A stretch of DNA of 11,600 nt from Desulfurivibrio alkaliphilus (lineage in GTDB: Bacteria; Desulfobacterota; Desulfobulbia; Desulfobulbales; Desulfurivibrionaceae). Shown here piece after piece: positions 1-7,107 of the stretch (positions within the stretch are counted from its first letter, which is position 1; every line of letters begins with the position of its first letter). Location: NCBI GenBank assembly GCA_011048585.1, contig DSDS01000036.1, positions 1 through 11,600 of the forward strand. Reading direction: 5' to 3'. Made by a program: the position numbers and the translations under genes. The notes beneath the pieces are model-generated. The model saw nothing but the letters and a program-made list of their open reading frames with translations, was not told the origin of the DNA and did not search any database.

Positions 1-289
1 CGATATCATCTTCGGCGAGGGTTCCTCCCGGGAGGGGGATCTGCTTGACTTGGCGGTGGGCCAGAATATCGTTGATAAGAGCGGGGCCTGGTACTCCTAC
101 AACGGCGAGCGGATCGGCCAGGGCCGGGAAAACTCCAAGCTCTTCCTGAAGGAACATCCCGAGCTGGCCGCCGATATCGAGCGCAAGGTGCGCCTGGGTT
201 TCGGGTTGGGGATGCCCGGTGAGGTCAGGGAGACCGAGGAAGCCGCTCCGGCGGGCAAGTCGGCGGGCAAAGAGCAGAAGAGCGCGTAA
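1..289 (+). CDS. recA: RecA recombinase, C-terminal part (5' end outside window)
   Basis: This is the last 95 residues of RecA, the ATP-dependent strand-exchange protein that also triggers LexA self-cleavage in the SOS response. The reading frame is open from the first full codon (base 2) to the TAA at 287-289. Recognisable RecA sequence includes FGEGSSREGDLLDLAV, then the C-terminal domain signature GAWYSYNGERIGQGREN and a KEHPELAADIERKVR helix. The ATP-binding core and the DNA-binding loops lie upstream of the window. The extreme tail (about the last 23 residues) is Ala/Gly/Lys/Glu-rich with nearly balanced charge, unlike the strongly acidic E. coli tail. alaS starts 33 bases downstream in the same direction, with no recX in between, so the two may be co-transcribed. 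Identification is secure; the full length cannot be judged. Confidence 0.96.
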   Translation, partial: DIIFGEGSSREGDLLDLAVGQNIVDKSGAWYSYNGERIGQGRENSKLFLKEHPELAADIERKVRLGFGLGMPGEVRETEEAAPAGKSAGKEQKSA

Positions 290-322
290 TTTACCAGGAA
301 CCCTTCAGGAACAATAAGATAG

Positions 323-2965
323 ATGATCAACGGCAACGCCATCAGGCAAAAATTTCTCGACTATTTTGCGGCCCGCCACCATGCGGTGGTGGAAAGCTCG
401 GCCCTGGTGCCCCATGATGACCCGACCCTGCTCTTCACCAACGCCGGGATGGTCCAGTTCAAAAAGGTGTTCACCGGCGAGGAGCAGCGTGGCTACCAAC
501 GGGCGGTGACCTGCCAGCGTTGCGTCCGGGCCGGCGGCAAGCACAACGACCTGGACAATGTCGGCTACACCGCCCGCCATCACACCTTTTTCGAAATGCT
601 GGGCAACTTCTCCTTCGGTGATTACTTCAAGGAGGAGGCGATCCGGCTGGCCTGGGACTTTTTGACCAAGGAGTTGCGACTTTCGCCGGCCAATCTCTGG
701 GTTTCGGTTTTCCGGGAGGATGATGAGGCCTTTAAGATTTGGGAGGGGATCGAAGATCTGCCACCGGGCCGGATCGTCCGGCTGGGGGAGAAGGATAACT
801 TCTGGGCCATGGGCGATACCGGTCCTTGCGGCCCCTGCTCGGAGATCCATATCGACCAGGGGGCGGCAATCCCTTGCGATAACCCCAATTGCGGGGTGGA
901 GTGCGATTGTGATCGCTTCCTTGAAATCTGGAACCTGGTCTTCATGCAGTACGAGCGCGGCGCCGACGGTAAATTGACTCCGCTGCCCAAGCCCAGTATC
1001 GATACCGGCATGGGCCTGGAGCGGATCGCCGCCGTGGTCCAAGGCAAGCACAACAACTACGACTCCGATCTCTTTCAGCCGATTATCGGCCCCACCGCCG
1101 ATCTGGCCGGGGTTACCTACGGTGCCGATCCGCGCGGCGATACCGCCCTGCGGGTGATCGCCGATCACGCGCGAACCACCACCTTTCTGGTGGCCGACGG
1201 GGTGTTGCCCTCCAACGAGGGGCGGGGTTACGTGCTGCGTCGGATCATGCGCCGGGCCATCCGCTTCGGTCGGACCCTGGGTTTGTCCGAGCCCTTTCTC
1301 GGCACGGTCTGCGCCGCGGTGACTGATCTGATGCGGTCGGCCTACCCCCACCTGGAGTCCAGCCGCGAACTGCTGCTCAAGGTGGTGCGCCACGAAGAGA
1401 AACGCTTCCTGGAAACCCTGGATCACGGCCTGACCATGCTGGAGCAGGAGGTGGAGCGACTGCGGGGCGCCGGGGGGCTCGCCTTGCAGGGTGATTTTAT
1501 CTTCAAACTTTATGACACCTACGGCTTTCCGGTGGATATCGCCAAGGATGTGGCCCAGGAGGAGGGGTTGGCGGTGGATGAGGAAGGCTTCAACACCGCC
1601 ATGGCCCGCCAGCGCCAGCAGTCGCGCAAATCCTGGAAAGGGGGAGGTTTGGGCGAACTGGGCCCCGGCTACAAGGAGTTGTTGGAGCGGGGAGAACAAA
1701 CGGTTTTTGTCGGCTACGAGACCCGCCGTCATCGGGCCACCCTGGCCGCGCTGCTCGATGGCGAGGGGAATCTGGTCGCGGCGGCGATGGCGGGCGACCG
1801 GGTTGCCTTGGTCTGCCCGGAAACCCCTTTTTACGCCGAAGCGGGCGGTCAGAGTGGTGACCAGGGGGAGATCGCCGGCGGCCAGGGGAAGGCTTTGGTG
1901 GAGAATACCGTCAAGCTGGGTGAGCAGCTGGTTCTCCACCAGGCCCAGGTGATCGAGGGGCGGCTGACGGCCGGGGAGGAGGTGGCCCTGGCGGTCAGCG
2001 AGGGACGGCGCAATCGGATCGCCGCCAACCACACCGCCACCCATCTGCTCCATGCCGCCCTGCGGCGGGTGTTGGGCGAGCATGTCAAACAGGCCGGTTC
2101 ACTGGTGGATCCCGAGCGGTTTCGCTTCGACTTCACCCATTTCTCTCCCCTCACTCCCGGGGAAATTCATCAGGTGGAACGGCTGGTCAACGAGGAGATC
2201 CGGGCCAACACCCGCTTGCATGTCGCCCGGGTTAAACGGGATGAGGCCCTGCAAAGCGGCGCCGCCGCCCTTTTTGGAGAAAAATATGGGGAGACGGTGC
2301 GGGTGGTGACGGTGGGCGAGTTCAGCAAGGAACTGTGTGGCGGCACCCACGTCGGGGCCACCGGGGAGATCGGCCTCTTCAGGATCGTCTCCGAAAGCGG
2401 AATTGCCGCCTCCACCCGCCGGATCGAGGGAATATGCGGGGAGGCGGCCCTGCTGCGCTGCCAGGAGGTGGAGGATGGACTGGCCCGGCTGGCGGCCCGC
2501 CTGAAAACCAGCCCCGCCGAACTGCCGAGCCGAATCGACAAGCTCCTGGCCCGCCAAAAGGAGCTGGAACGTAAACTGGCCCAGCTGGCCACCCAAAGTG
2601 CGGCCTTCGATCTCAACAGCGTGCTTAAGCGGGCGGTGGAGGTCGCCGGAGTGCCGGTGCTGGCCTGCCGGGTGCCGGCCGATTCGGCCAGGACCCTGCG
2701 GGAGATCGGTGATCAGCTCCGGGACCGGATGGGCTCAGGGATCGCGGTGCTGGCGGCCGAGGTGGATGGCAAGGCATCCCTGCTGGCCATGGTGGGCAAG
2801 GAGTTGACCGGGCGTTTCAAGGCCGGCGAGATCGTCAAGGCTGTGGCAGTTCTGGTGGGGGGCAGCGGCGGCGGCAGGCCTGATATGGCCCAGGCCGGCG
2901 GCAGTCGCCCGGAGCAGATTGACGAGGCCCTGGCGGCAGTCCCGAAAATTATCCAAGAAATGTAA
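323..2965 (+). CDS. alaS: Alanyl-tRNA synthetase
   Basis: AlaRS is the cytoplasmic enzyme that charges tRNA-Ala with alanine and hydrolyses mischarged Ser- and Gly-tRNA-Ala. The 880-residue length is normal for bacteria. Visible in order: the class II aminoacylation core (LVPHDDPTLLFTNAGM, then RHHTFFEMLGNFSFGDYFK); the GPCGPCSEIHID segment with Cys169 and Cys172, followed by a Cys-rich loop (Cys185, 190, 194, 196); DTGMGLER; and the editing domain, with zinc-ligand motifs HTATH (His570, His574) and CGGTH (Cys672, His676). The C-terminal C-Ala/DHHA1-type domain has the Gly-rich GGSGGGRPDMAQAGG at 846-860. The ATG at 323 gives the canonical N-terminus (INGNAIRQKFLDYF). An AGGA at 307-310 is a rather distant Shine-Dalgarno. 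The gene lies directly behind recA and ahead of the atp operon promoter region. It looks intact, with all key residues present. Confidence 0.98.
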   Translation: MINGNAIRQKFLDYFAARHHAVVESSALVPHDDPTLLFTNAGMVQFKKVFTGEEQRGYQRAVTCQRCVRAGGKHNDLDNVGYTARHHTFFEMLGNFSFGDYFKEEAIRLAWDFLTKELRLSPANLWVSVFREDDEAFKIWEGIEDLPPGRIVRLGEKDNFWAMGDTGPCGPCSEIHIDQGAAIPCDNPNCGVECDCDRFLEIWNLVFMQYERGADGKLTPLPKPSIDTGMGLERIAAVVQGKHNNYDSDLFQPIIGPTADLAGVTYGADPRGDTALRVIADHARTTTFLVADGVLPSNEGRGYVLRRIMRRAIRFGRTLGLSEPFLGTVCAAVTDLMRSAYPHLESSRELLLKVVRHEEKRFLETLDHGLTMLEQEVERLRGAGGLALQGDFIFKLYDTYGFPVDIAKDVAQEEGLAVDEEGFNTAMARQRQQSRKSWKGGGLGELGPGYKELLERGEQTVFVGYETRRHRATLAALLDGEGNLVAAAMAGDRVALVCPETPFYAEAGGQSGDQGEIAGGQGKALVENTVKLGEQLVLHQAQVIEGRLTAGEEVALAVSEGRRNRIAANHTATHLLHAALRRVLGEHVKQAGSLVDPERFRFDFTHFSPLTPGEIHQVERLVNEEIRANTRLHVARVKRDEALQSGAAALFGEKYGETVRVVTVGEFSKELCGGTHVGATGEIGLFRIVSESGIAASTRRIEGICGEAALLRCQEVEDGLARLAARLKTSPAELPSRIDKLLARQKELERKLAQLATQSAAFDLNSVLKRAVEVAGVPVLACRVPADSARTLREIGDQLRDRMGSGIAVLAAEVDGKASLLAMVGKELTGRFKAGEIVKAVAVLVGGSGGGRPDMAQAGGSRPEQIDEALAAVPKIIQEM

Positions 2966-2975
2966 AATGAAAATA

Positions 2976-3004
2976 TTGACATGGTTTGGTGAATGGATTA
3001 GAAC
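2976..3004 (+). promoter_or_regulatory. Putative sigma-70-type promoter of the atp operon
   Basis: A perfect TTGACA at 2976-2981 is followed by a 17-base spacer and TAGAAC at 2999-3004, which matches the -10 consensus at four of six positions. It lies in an AT-richer 110-base spacer between the alaS stop and the first atp gene, the only sizeable gap upstream of the operon. Transcription would start near 3010, leaving a leader of about 65 bases. The call rests on consensus matching only. Confidence 0.55.
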
Positions 3005-3017
3005 GCCTATTTGTTTG

Positions 3018-3031
3018 TGAATGGCCATTCA
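3018..3031. promoter_or_regulatory. 14-bp perfect palindrome in the atp leader (possible operator)
   Basis: TGAATGGCCATTCA reads identically on both strands. It sits 13 bases downstream of the putative -10 element, around or just after the expected transcription start, which is a typical repressor position. The 8-mer GTGAATGG occurs twice: as the left part of this palindrome (3017-3024) and at 2989-2996 inside the promoter spacer, with a 28-base period. Alternatively it could form a weak hairpin followed by TTTT that acts on alaS read-through. No known regulator site was recognised. Confidence 0.35.
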
Positions 3032-3075
3032 TTTTCCAGCCAAATAATTAAGAGCGTAGCGGAGGGACCTGCCGG

Positions 3076-3501
3076 ATGATCACCATAGACTTCACCATGC
3101 CGCTTCATATCATCAACATCCTGTTGCTGACTGTGATCCTCAACATTGTCCTCTACCGCCCCATCCGCAATATTCTGGAGCAGCGGCGGGAGAAAATCTC
3201 CTCCCTGGGCGGTGATATTGCGAAGTTCGAGAAAAATCGCCTTTTGCGCCAAGAGGAGTTTGAGCGCAAACTGCAGGAGGCCCGGGCCAAGGCCAAGGGC
3301 GAGTTTGACGCCGTCCGCTCCGCCACCCAGGCCGAGAGCAACAGTAAGCTCGCCGCCCTGCGCCAGGAGGTGGAGAGTGCCAAAAGTACTCAGTTGAAAG
3401 AGGTTGAAAACCAGTTTGCCACCGCCCAAACTGAACTGCGAAGCCAGATTGACGGCTTTGCCCAAGTCATGGCGGCCAAAGTGTTGGGGAGGGCCATCTG
3501 A
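3076..3501 (+). CDS. atpF': ATP synthase F0 subunit b' (peripheral stalk)
   Basis: This is a peripheral-stalk subunit of the F1Fo ATP synthase, which holds the alpha3beta3 head against rotation. The 141 residues begin with one hydrophobic membrane segment (about residues 6-27) that ends in a YRPI motif (27-30) typical of b/b' proteins. A long charged, Ala/Glu/Lys/Arg-rich helix, predicted coiled coil, continues to the C-terminus. It is shorter than the following b protein and lacks its leader, so b' (AtpX) is the better name. The start is supported by GGAGGG at 3061-3066, nine bases before the ATG. It is first in the operon, and its TGA overlaps the ATG of atpF by one base (TGATG), implying translational coupling and near-equal synthesis of b' and b. 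Confidence 0.9.
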   Translation: MITIDFTMPLHIINILLLTVILNIVLYRPIRNILEQRREKISSLGGDIAKFEKNRLLRQEEFERKLQEARAKAKGEFDAVRSATQAESNSKLAALRQEVESAKSTQLKEVENQFATAQTELRSQIDGFAQVMAAKVLGRAI

Positions 3502-4076
3502 TGCGATATCTGCAAGCGAAACATGCCGCCGCCCTGGCGGCCCTGCTCCTGGTGCTGGCCACCGCCGCCACCGGCCAGGCGGCCGAAATTAGTACGGCGA
3601 AGATGTGGGATCTCTTCTACCGGGTTCTCAACTTTGCGGCGTTGGTCTTCATCCTGCTCTATTTTCTGAAAAAGCCGGTGGTCAATTTTTTCAGCAACCG
3701 CCGGGAAACGATCCGGGGCGAACTGGAAGAGTTGGAGGCCAAGCGGGTCGAGGTTGAGCGGGCCTATAAGGAGAGCGAGGCCAAGATGAGTTCCCTGGAG
3801 GCTTCGGCCCAGGAGATCGTGGCCGAGGCGATTCGCCAGGGTGAAGTGGAACGGGAGCGGATTCTCAGCGAGGCTGAACGGGCAGCCGTCAACATGAAGC
3901 GCCAGGCCGAGATGGCGGTGCAGCATGAATTGGCCACCGCCAAGGCTCGCCTTAAGAGCGAGATCGCCGAGGAAGCCGCCCGGGTAGCCGAAGAGTTGGT
4001 GCGCAAGCATCTGCAACCGGCCGACGAGGCAAAAATGATCGCCGGCTATCTTGACAAGGTGGGAGGTGTGCAGTGA
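3501..4076 (+). CDS. atpF: ATP synthase F0 subunit b
   Basis: This is the second peripheral-stalk subunit, expected to pair with b' as a heterodimer. The 191 residues begin with a basic start and an Ala/Leu-rich stretch (about 9-22) ending near GQAAE, which looks like a signal peptide or a first membrane segment. The usual b-subunit transmembrane helix follows (about 42-56) with the FYRVLNF and LKKPV motifs, then a long coiled-coil stalk. Most b subunits (E. coli, 156 residues) lack the extra N-terminal hydrophobic region. The ATG overlaps the upstream stop and has a GGGGAGGG ribosome site at 3486-3493. Its TGA overlaps the GTG start of atpH by four bases. Whether the leader is cleaved cannot be told from the sequence. 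Confidence 0.95.
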   Translation: MRYLQAKHAAALAALLLVLATAATGQAAEISTAKMWDLFYRVLNFAALVFILLYFLKKPVVNFFSNRRETIRGELEELEAKRVEVERAYKESEAKMSSLEASAQEIVAEAIRQGEVERERILSEAERAAVNMKRQAEMAVQHELATAKARLKSEIAEEAARVAEELVRKHLQPADEAKMIAGYLDKVGGVQ

Positions 4077-4615
4077 AAAACACGGTTTTGGCCAAACGCT
4101 ACGCTAAGGCGCTCTTTGCCGTGGGCAAGGATGACGGCGCTTTTGCCGCCTACGGTGAAACGCTCAACCAGCTGGCCGGCCTTTTCGATGCCAGTGAGGT
4201 GGCCGACGCCCTCACCAATCCCCTCTATCCCGAGGATGTTCGCCTTAAAGTGATGGAGAAGCTGGTGGAGGCCATTAAGGCCGCCCCGGTGATGGTCAAC
4301 TTCTGCAAGTTGCTGGTGGAGAAGAAGCGAGCCGCCATTTTGCCGGAGATTGCCGAGTGTTATCAGGAGATGGTGGACAGTGATCGCAACCTCCTGCGCG
4401 GCACCTTGGTGACCGCGGCGGAGATCGCTCCGGAATTGAGTGAAAAAGTTAAGGCCACAATGGAAAAGATAACCGGTAAGCAGGTCGAGTTGACCAGCCG
4501 GATCGACCCGGCCATTATCGGCGGGATGGTTGCCAAGGTTGGTGATCTGGTGCTCGACGGCAGTATCCGGTCGCAACTTGCAGGGTTAAAGGAATCCATC
4601 AAGGGGAGAGAATAG
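4073..4615 (+). CDS. atpH: ATP synthase F1 subunit delta (OSCP)
   Basis: Delta sits on top of F1 and joins the alpha subunits to the b'/b stalk. The length of 180 residues is standard. The N-terminal helical domain starts with the characteristic LAKRYAKALFAVGK. The C-terminal domain ends with the family signature IIGGMVAKVGDLVLDGSIR followed by a final helix. The start codon is GTG at 4073, chosen because GGGAGG at 4061-4066 lies six bases upstream and because the GTGA overlap with the atpF stop couples the two genes. atpA follows after three bases. Confidence 0.97.
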   Translation: MKNTVLAKRYAKALFAVGKDDGAFAAYGETLNQLAGLFDASEVADALTNPLYPEDVRLKVMEKLVEAIKAAPVMVNFCKLLVEKKRAAILPEIAECYQEMVDSDRNLLRGTLVTAAEIAPELSEKVKATMEKITGKQVELTSRIDPAIIGGMVAKVGDLVLDGSIRSQLAGLKESIKGRE

Positions 4616-4618
4616 ACG

Positions 4619-6142
4619 ATGCAGATTAAAGCCGAAGAGATCAGCCAAATTATCAAGAGTCAAATCCAGGAGTATGAAGCCAAGGTCGACCTGAGCGAAA
4701 CCGGCACCGTGCTGTCGGTGGGCGACGGTATTGCCCGGGTGTACGGGGTTGAAAACTGTATGGCCATGGAACTGCTGGAGTTTCCCGGTGGTATCCTGGG
4801 TGTGGCCCTGAACCTGGAGCAGGACAACGTGGGTTGCGCGGTCCTGGGGGATGTCAGCAACATTAAAGAGGGCGACATCGTTAAGCGGACCGGCAGGATC
4901 GCCGAGGTTCCGGTTGGCCCCGAGATGCTGGGCCGGGTCGTGGACGGGGTGGGCAATCCCATCGACGGTCAGGGACCGATCACTGCCAAGGAGACCCGCA
5001 AGATCGAGGTGCTGGCCCCCGGTGTTATCGCCCGGAAGTCGGTGCATGAGCCCTGCTACACTGGGGCCAAGGCGGTGGACGCCATGACTCCGGTTGGTCG
5101 CGGTCAGCGCGAACTGGTGATCGGTGACCGCCAGATCGGCAAAACCGCTCTCTGTGTAGACGCGATCATCGCTCAGAAAGAGACCGATATGCACTGCATC
5201 TACGTGGCCATCGGTCAGAAGAAATCCACCGTCGCCCTGGTGGTGGAAGCCCTGCGCAAGCATGGCGCCATGGAGTACACCACCGTGGTTGCCGCCTGTG
5301 CCTCCGACCCGGCCCCGATGCAGTACGTTTCGGCCTTCGCCGGTACCGCCATGGGCGAATACTTTCGCGACAACGGCAAACACGCCCTGATCATCTATGA
5401 CGATCTTTCCAAGCAGGCGGTGGCCTATCGCGAGCTTTCCCTGCTGCTGCGGCGACCGCCGGGACGTGAGGCCTTCCCTGGCGATATCTTCTTCAACCAC
5501 TCCCGGCTGTTGGAACGCTCGTCCAAGTTGAGCGACGAACTGGGGGCTGGCTCGCTAACCGCCCTGCCGATCATCGAAACCCAGGCCGGCGACGTATCGG
5601 CCTATATCCCCACCAACGTAATTTCGATCACCGACGGCCAGGTTTATCTCGAGCCCAACCTCTTCTTCGCCGGGGTTCGTCCAGCGATCAACGTCGGTCT
5701 CTCGGTATCCCGGGTCGGTGGTGCCGCCCAGGTTAAGGCGATGAAGCAGGTCGCCGGTACCCTGCGGCTCGATCTGGCCCAGTACCGCGAGCTGGCCGCC
5801 TTTGCCGGTTTCGGCTCCGATCTGGACGCCAGCACCCAGGCGCAGCTTACCCGCGGCGCCCGTCTGGTGGAAATTCTCAAGCAGCCCCAGTATCAGCCGC
5901 TGACCATGGAGAAGCAGGTCACCATCATCTTCGCCGGGACCAAGGGGTATCTCGATAAGCTGCCCTTGGATCTGGTGGCCGAGTATGAGGCCCAGCTTTA
6001 CGATTACATTGAGAAGAACGAGCCCAGCGTCTTTGACGACCTCAAGAGCAAGCAGGAGATCGATGCCGATCTTGAGGCCAAGTTGCGCAAGACTCTGGAA
6101 GCCTTTAGTGAATCCTTCAGGGCCGCCAAGGGCCTGAAATAG
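4619..6142 (+). CDS. atpA: ATP synthase F1 subunit alpha
   Basis: Alpha forms the alpha3beta3 hexamer and carries the non-catalytic nucleotide sites. The 507 residues match the family. The Walker A motif GDRQIGKT is at 169-176, Walker B lies in the ALIIYDDLSKQA region, and the SVSRVGG motif supplies Arg365, equivalent to the arginine finger that completes the catalytic site on beta. The N-terminal beta-barrel contains VLSVGDGIARVYG. The ATG at 4619 is preceded by GGGGAG at 4603-4608. Relative to common alpha sequences the nucleotide-binding domain is rich in cysteine (146, 179, 193, 227), with Cys179 three residues after the Walker A threonine. It lies between atpH (three-base gap) and atpG (27-base gap). 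Confidence 0.98.
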   Translation: MQIKAEEISQIIKSQIQEYEAKVDLSETGTVLSVGDGIARVYGVENCMAMELLEFPGGILGVALNLEQDNVGCAVLGDVSNIKEGDIVKRTGRIAEVPVGPEMLGRVVDGVGNPIDGQGPITAKETRKIEVLAPGVIARKSVHEPCYTGAKAVDAMTPVGRGQRELVIGDRQIGKTALCVDAIIAQKETDMHCIYVAIGQKKSTVALVVEALRKHGAMEYTTVVAACASDPAPMQYVSAFAGTAMGEYFRDNGKHALIIYDDLSKQAVAYRELSLLLRRPPGREAFPGDIFFNHSRLLERSSKLSDELGAGSLTALPIIETQAGDVSAYIPTNVISITDGQVYLEPNLFFAGVRPAINVGLSVSRVGGAAQVKAMKQVAGTLRLDLAQYRELAAFAGFGSDLDASTQAQLTRGARLVEILKQPQYQPLTMEKQVTIIFAGTKGYLDKLPLDLVAEYEAQLYDYIEKNEPSVFDDLKSKQEIDADLEAKLRKTLEAFSESFRAAKGLK

Positions 6143-6169
6143 GTCGGATAAAGTTGAGGAGGGGCGTTT

Positions 6170-7048
6170 ATGCCTAGCCTGAAAGATGTAAAAACCAAGA
6201 TCGGCGGGGTCAAGAAGACCTCGCAGATCACCAAGGCCATGAACATGGTGGCCGCCGCCAAACTGCGGGGAGCCCAGAGCAAGATGGAGGCTTTCCGGCC
6301 CTACGCTGAGCAGTTTCATGCCGCCATGGCCAGCCTCTCCGCCGGGACCGGCGGGGCCCGTTTCCCTCTGATGGAGGTGCGGGAGGTCAAAAAAGTTGAA
6401 CTGGTGGTGGTTACCTCCGATCGCGGCCTCTGCGGTAGCTTCAATGCCAATATCCTCAAGGTGGCCAATAGAGCCGTAGCGGAACTTGAGGCGGCTGGTA
6501 AAAAAGTATCCTTGGTCTGCGTGGGCAAGAAGGCGCGTAACTTCTTTCGTAAGAGCGGGAAGATGCGGAAGGATTATATCGACATCATGGGCACCTTCCA
6601 GATGTTCAATGCCCGGGCCATCGCCCAGGATGCCGCCGCCAATTTTCTTAGTGGCGAGGCCGACGAGGTCCGGTTGATTTATGGCCGCTTTCACAGTGTC
6701 GCCCTCCAGCGCCCCGAGCAGACCACCATTCTGCCGATCAAGCCCATCGAGGGCGAAGCAGGGGGGGCTGCGGCGCCGGCCAGCCAGGCCGTTTACATTT
6801 ACGAGCCCAGCCAGGAAGAGATCATGGAGGTTCTGCTGCCCATGTTCCTTAATGTAATGGTCTACCACTCCATGCTGGAGGTCAGCGCCAGTGAGCATGC
6901 CGCCCGCATGACCGCAATGGATAACGCCACCAGGGCTTGCAAGGATATTATTAACAACCTGACCTTGATCTACAATAAGACCAGGCAGGCCGGTATTACC
7001 TCCGAGCTGATGGATATCGTCGGCGGCGCCGAGGCATTGAAAGGCTAG
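6170..7048 (+). CDS. atpG: ATP synthase F1 subunit gamma (central rotor shaft)
   Basis: Gamma is the rotating shaft that transmits torque from the c-ring to the catalytic sites. The 292 residues are normal for bacteria. Both ends, which form the coiled coil inside the hexamer, are clearly conserved: the N-terminal KTKIGGVKKTSQITKAMNMV segment and the C-terminal ARMTAMDNATRACKDII ... LTLIYNKTRQAGITSEL. The middle contains the SDRGLCGSFN motif of the Rossmann-like domain. A Gly/Ala-rich stretch near residues 197-206 is probably a surface loop. The ribosome site GAGGAGGGG (6156-6164) supports the ATG at 6170. There is no sign of the cysteine-containing redox insert of chloroplast gamma. Confidence 0.97.
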   Translation: MPSLKDVKTKIGGVKKTSQITKAMNMVAAAKLRGAQSKMEAFRPYAEQFHAAMASLSAGTGGARFPLMEVREVKKVELVVVTSDRGLCGSFNANILKVANRAVAELEAAGKKVSLVCVGKKARNFFRKSGKMRKDYIDIMGTFQMFNARAIAQDAAANFLSGEADEVRLIYGRFHSVALQRPEQTTILPIKPIEGEAGGAAAPASQAVYIYEPSQEEIMEVLLPMFLNVMVYHSMLEVSASEHAARMTAMDNATRACKDIINNLTLIYNKTRQAGITSELMDIVGGAEALKG

Positions 7049-7065
7049 TTGATTCGTTACTTAAC

Positions 7066-7090
7066 GCTTGTATTATTTTGAATAATAAGC
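7066..7090 (+). other. AT-rich inverted repeat in the atpG-atpD spacer
   Basis: TATTATT (7071-7077) and AATAATA (7081-7087) form a perfect seven-pair stem around a TTG loop. The stem can be extended with GC pairs at its base if one or two bulges are allowed. It lies in the 59-base, AT-rich gap and ends four bases before the atpD ribosome site. A leader stem that tunes beta translation or mRNA processing is possible. As an A/T-only stem it would be weak, and it lacks a following T-run, so it is not a terminator. Confidence 0.35.
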
Positions 7091-7107
7091 TGTCAGGAGG
7101 CTTGCAC

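Noticed and set aside
833..910. Cys-rich loop in AlaRS as a novel metal site
   Set aside because: A C-x4-C-x3-C-x-C segment after GPCGPCSEIH is seen in many bacterial alanyl-tRNA synthetases, so it is probably a family variant rather than new.
305..2083. 592-residue open frame on the minus strand, antisense to alaS
   Set aside because: Its translation is low-complexity Gly/His/Gln/Leu-rich with no recognisable motif. It is the expected shadow of a GC-rich gene, and alaS on the other strand is unambiguous.
3018..3036. Palindrome followed by TTTT as an alaS terminator
   Set aside because: With a realistic loop the stem is only five pairs and the T-run is four bases. This is too weak to call a terminator, so it was kept as a possible operator.
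5555..6898. 447-residue minus-strand open frame across atpA and atpG
   Set aside because: Spans two certain genes on the opposite strand, and its composition is typical of antisense GC-rich frames.
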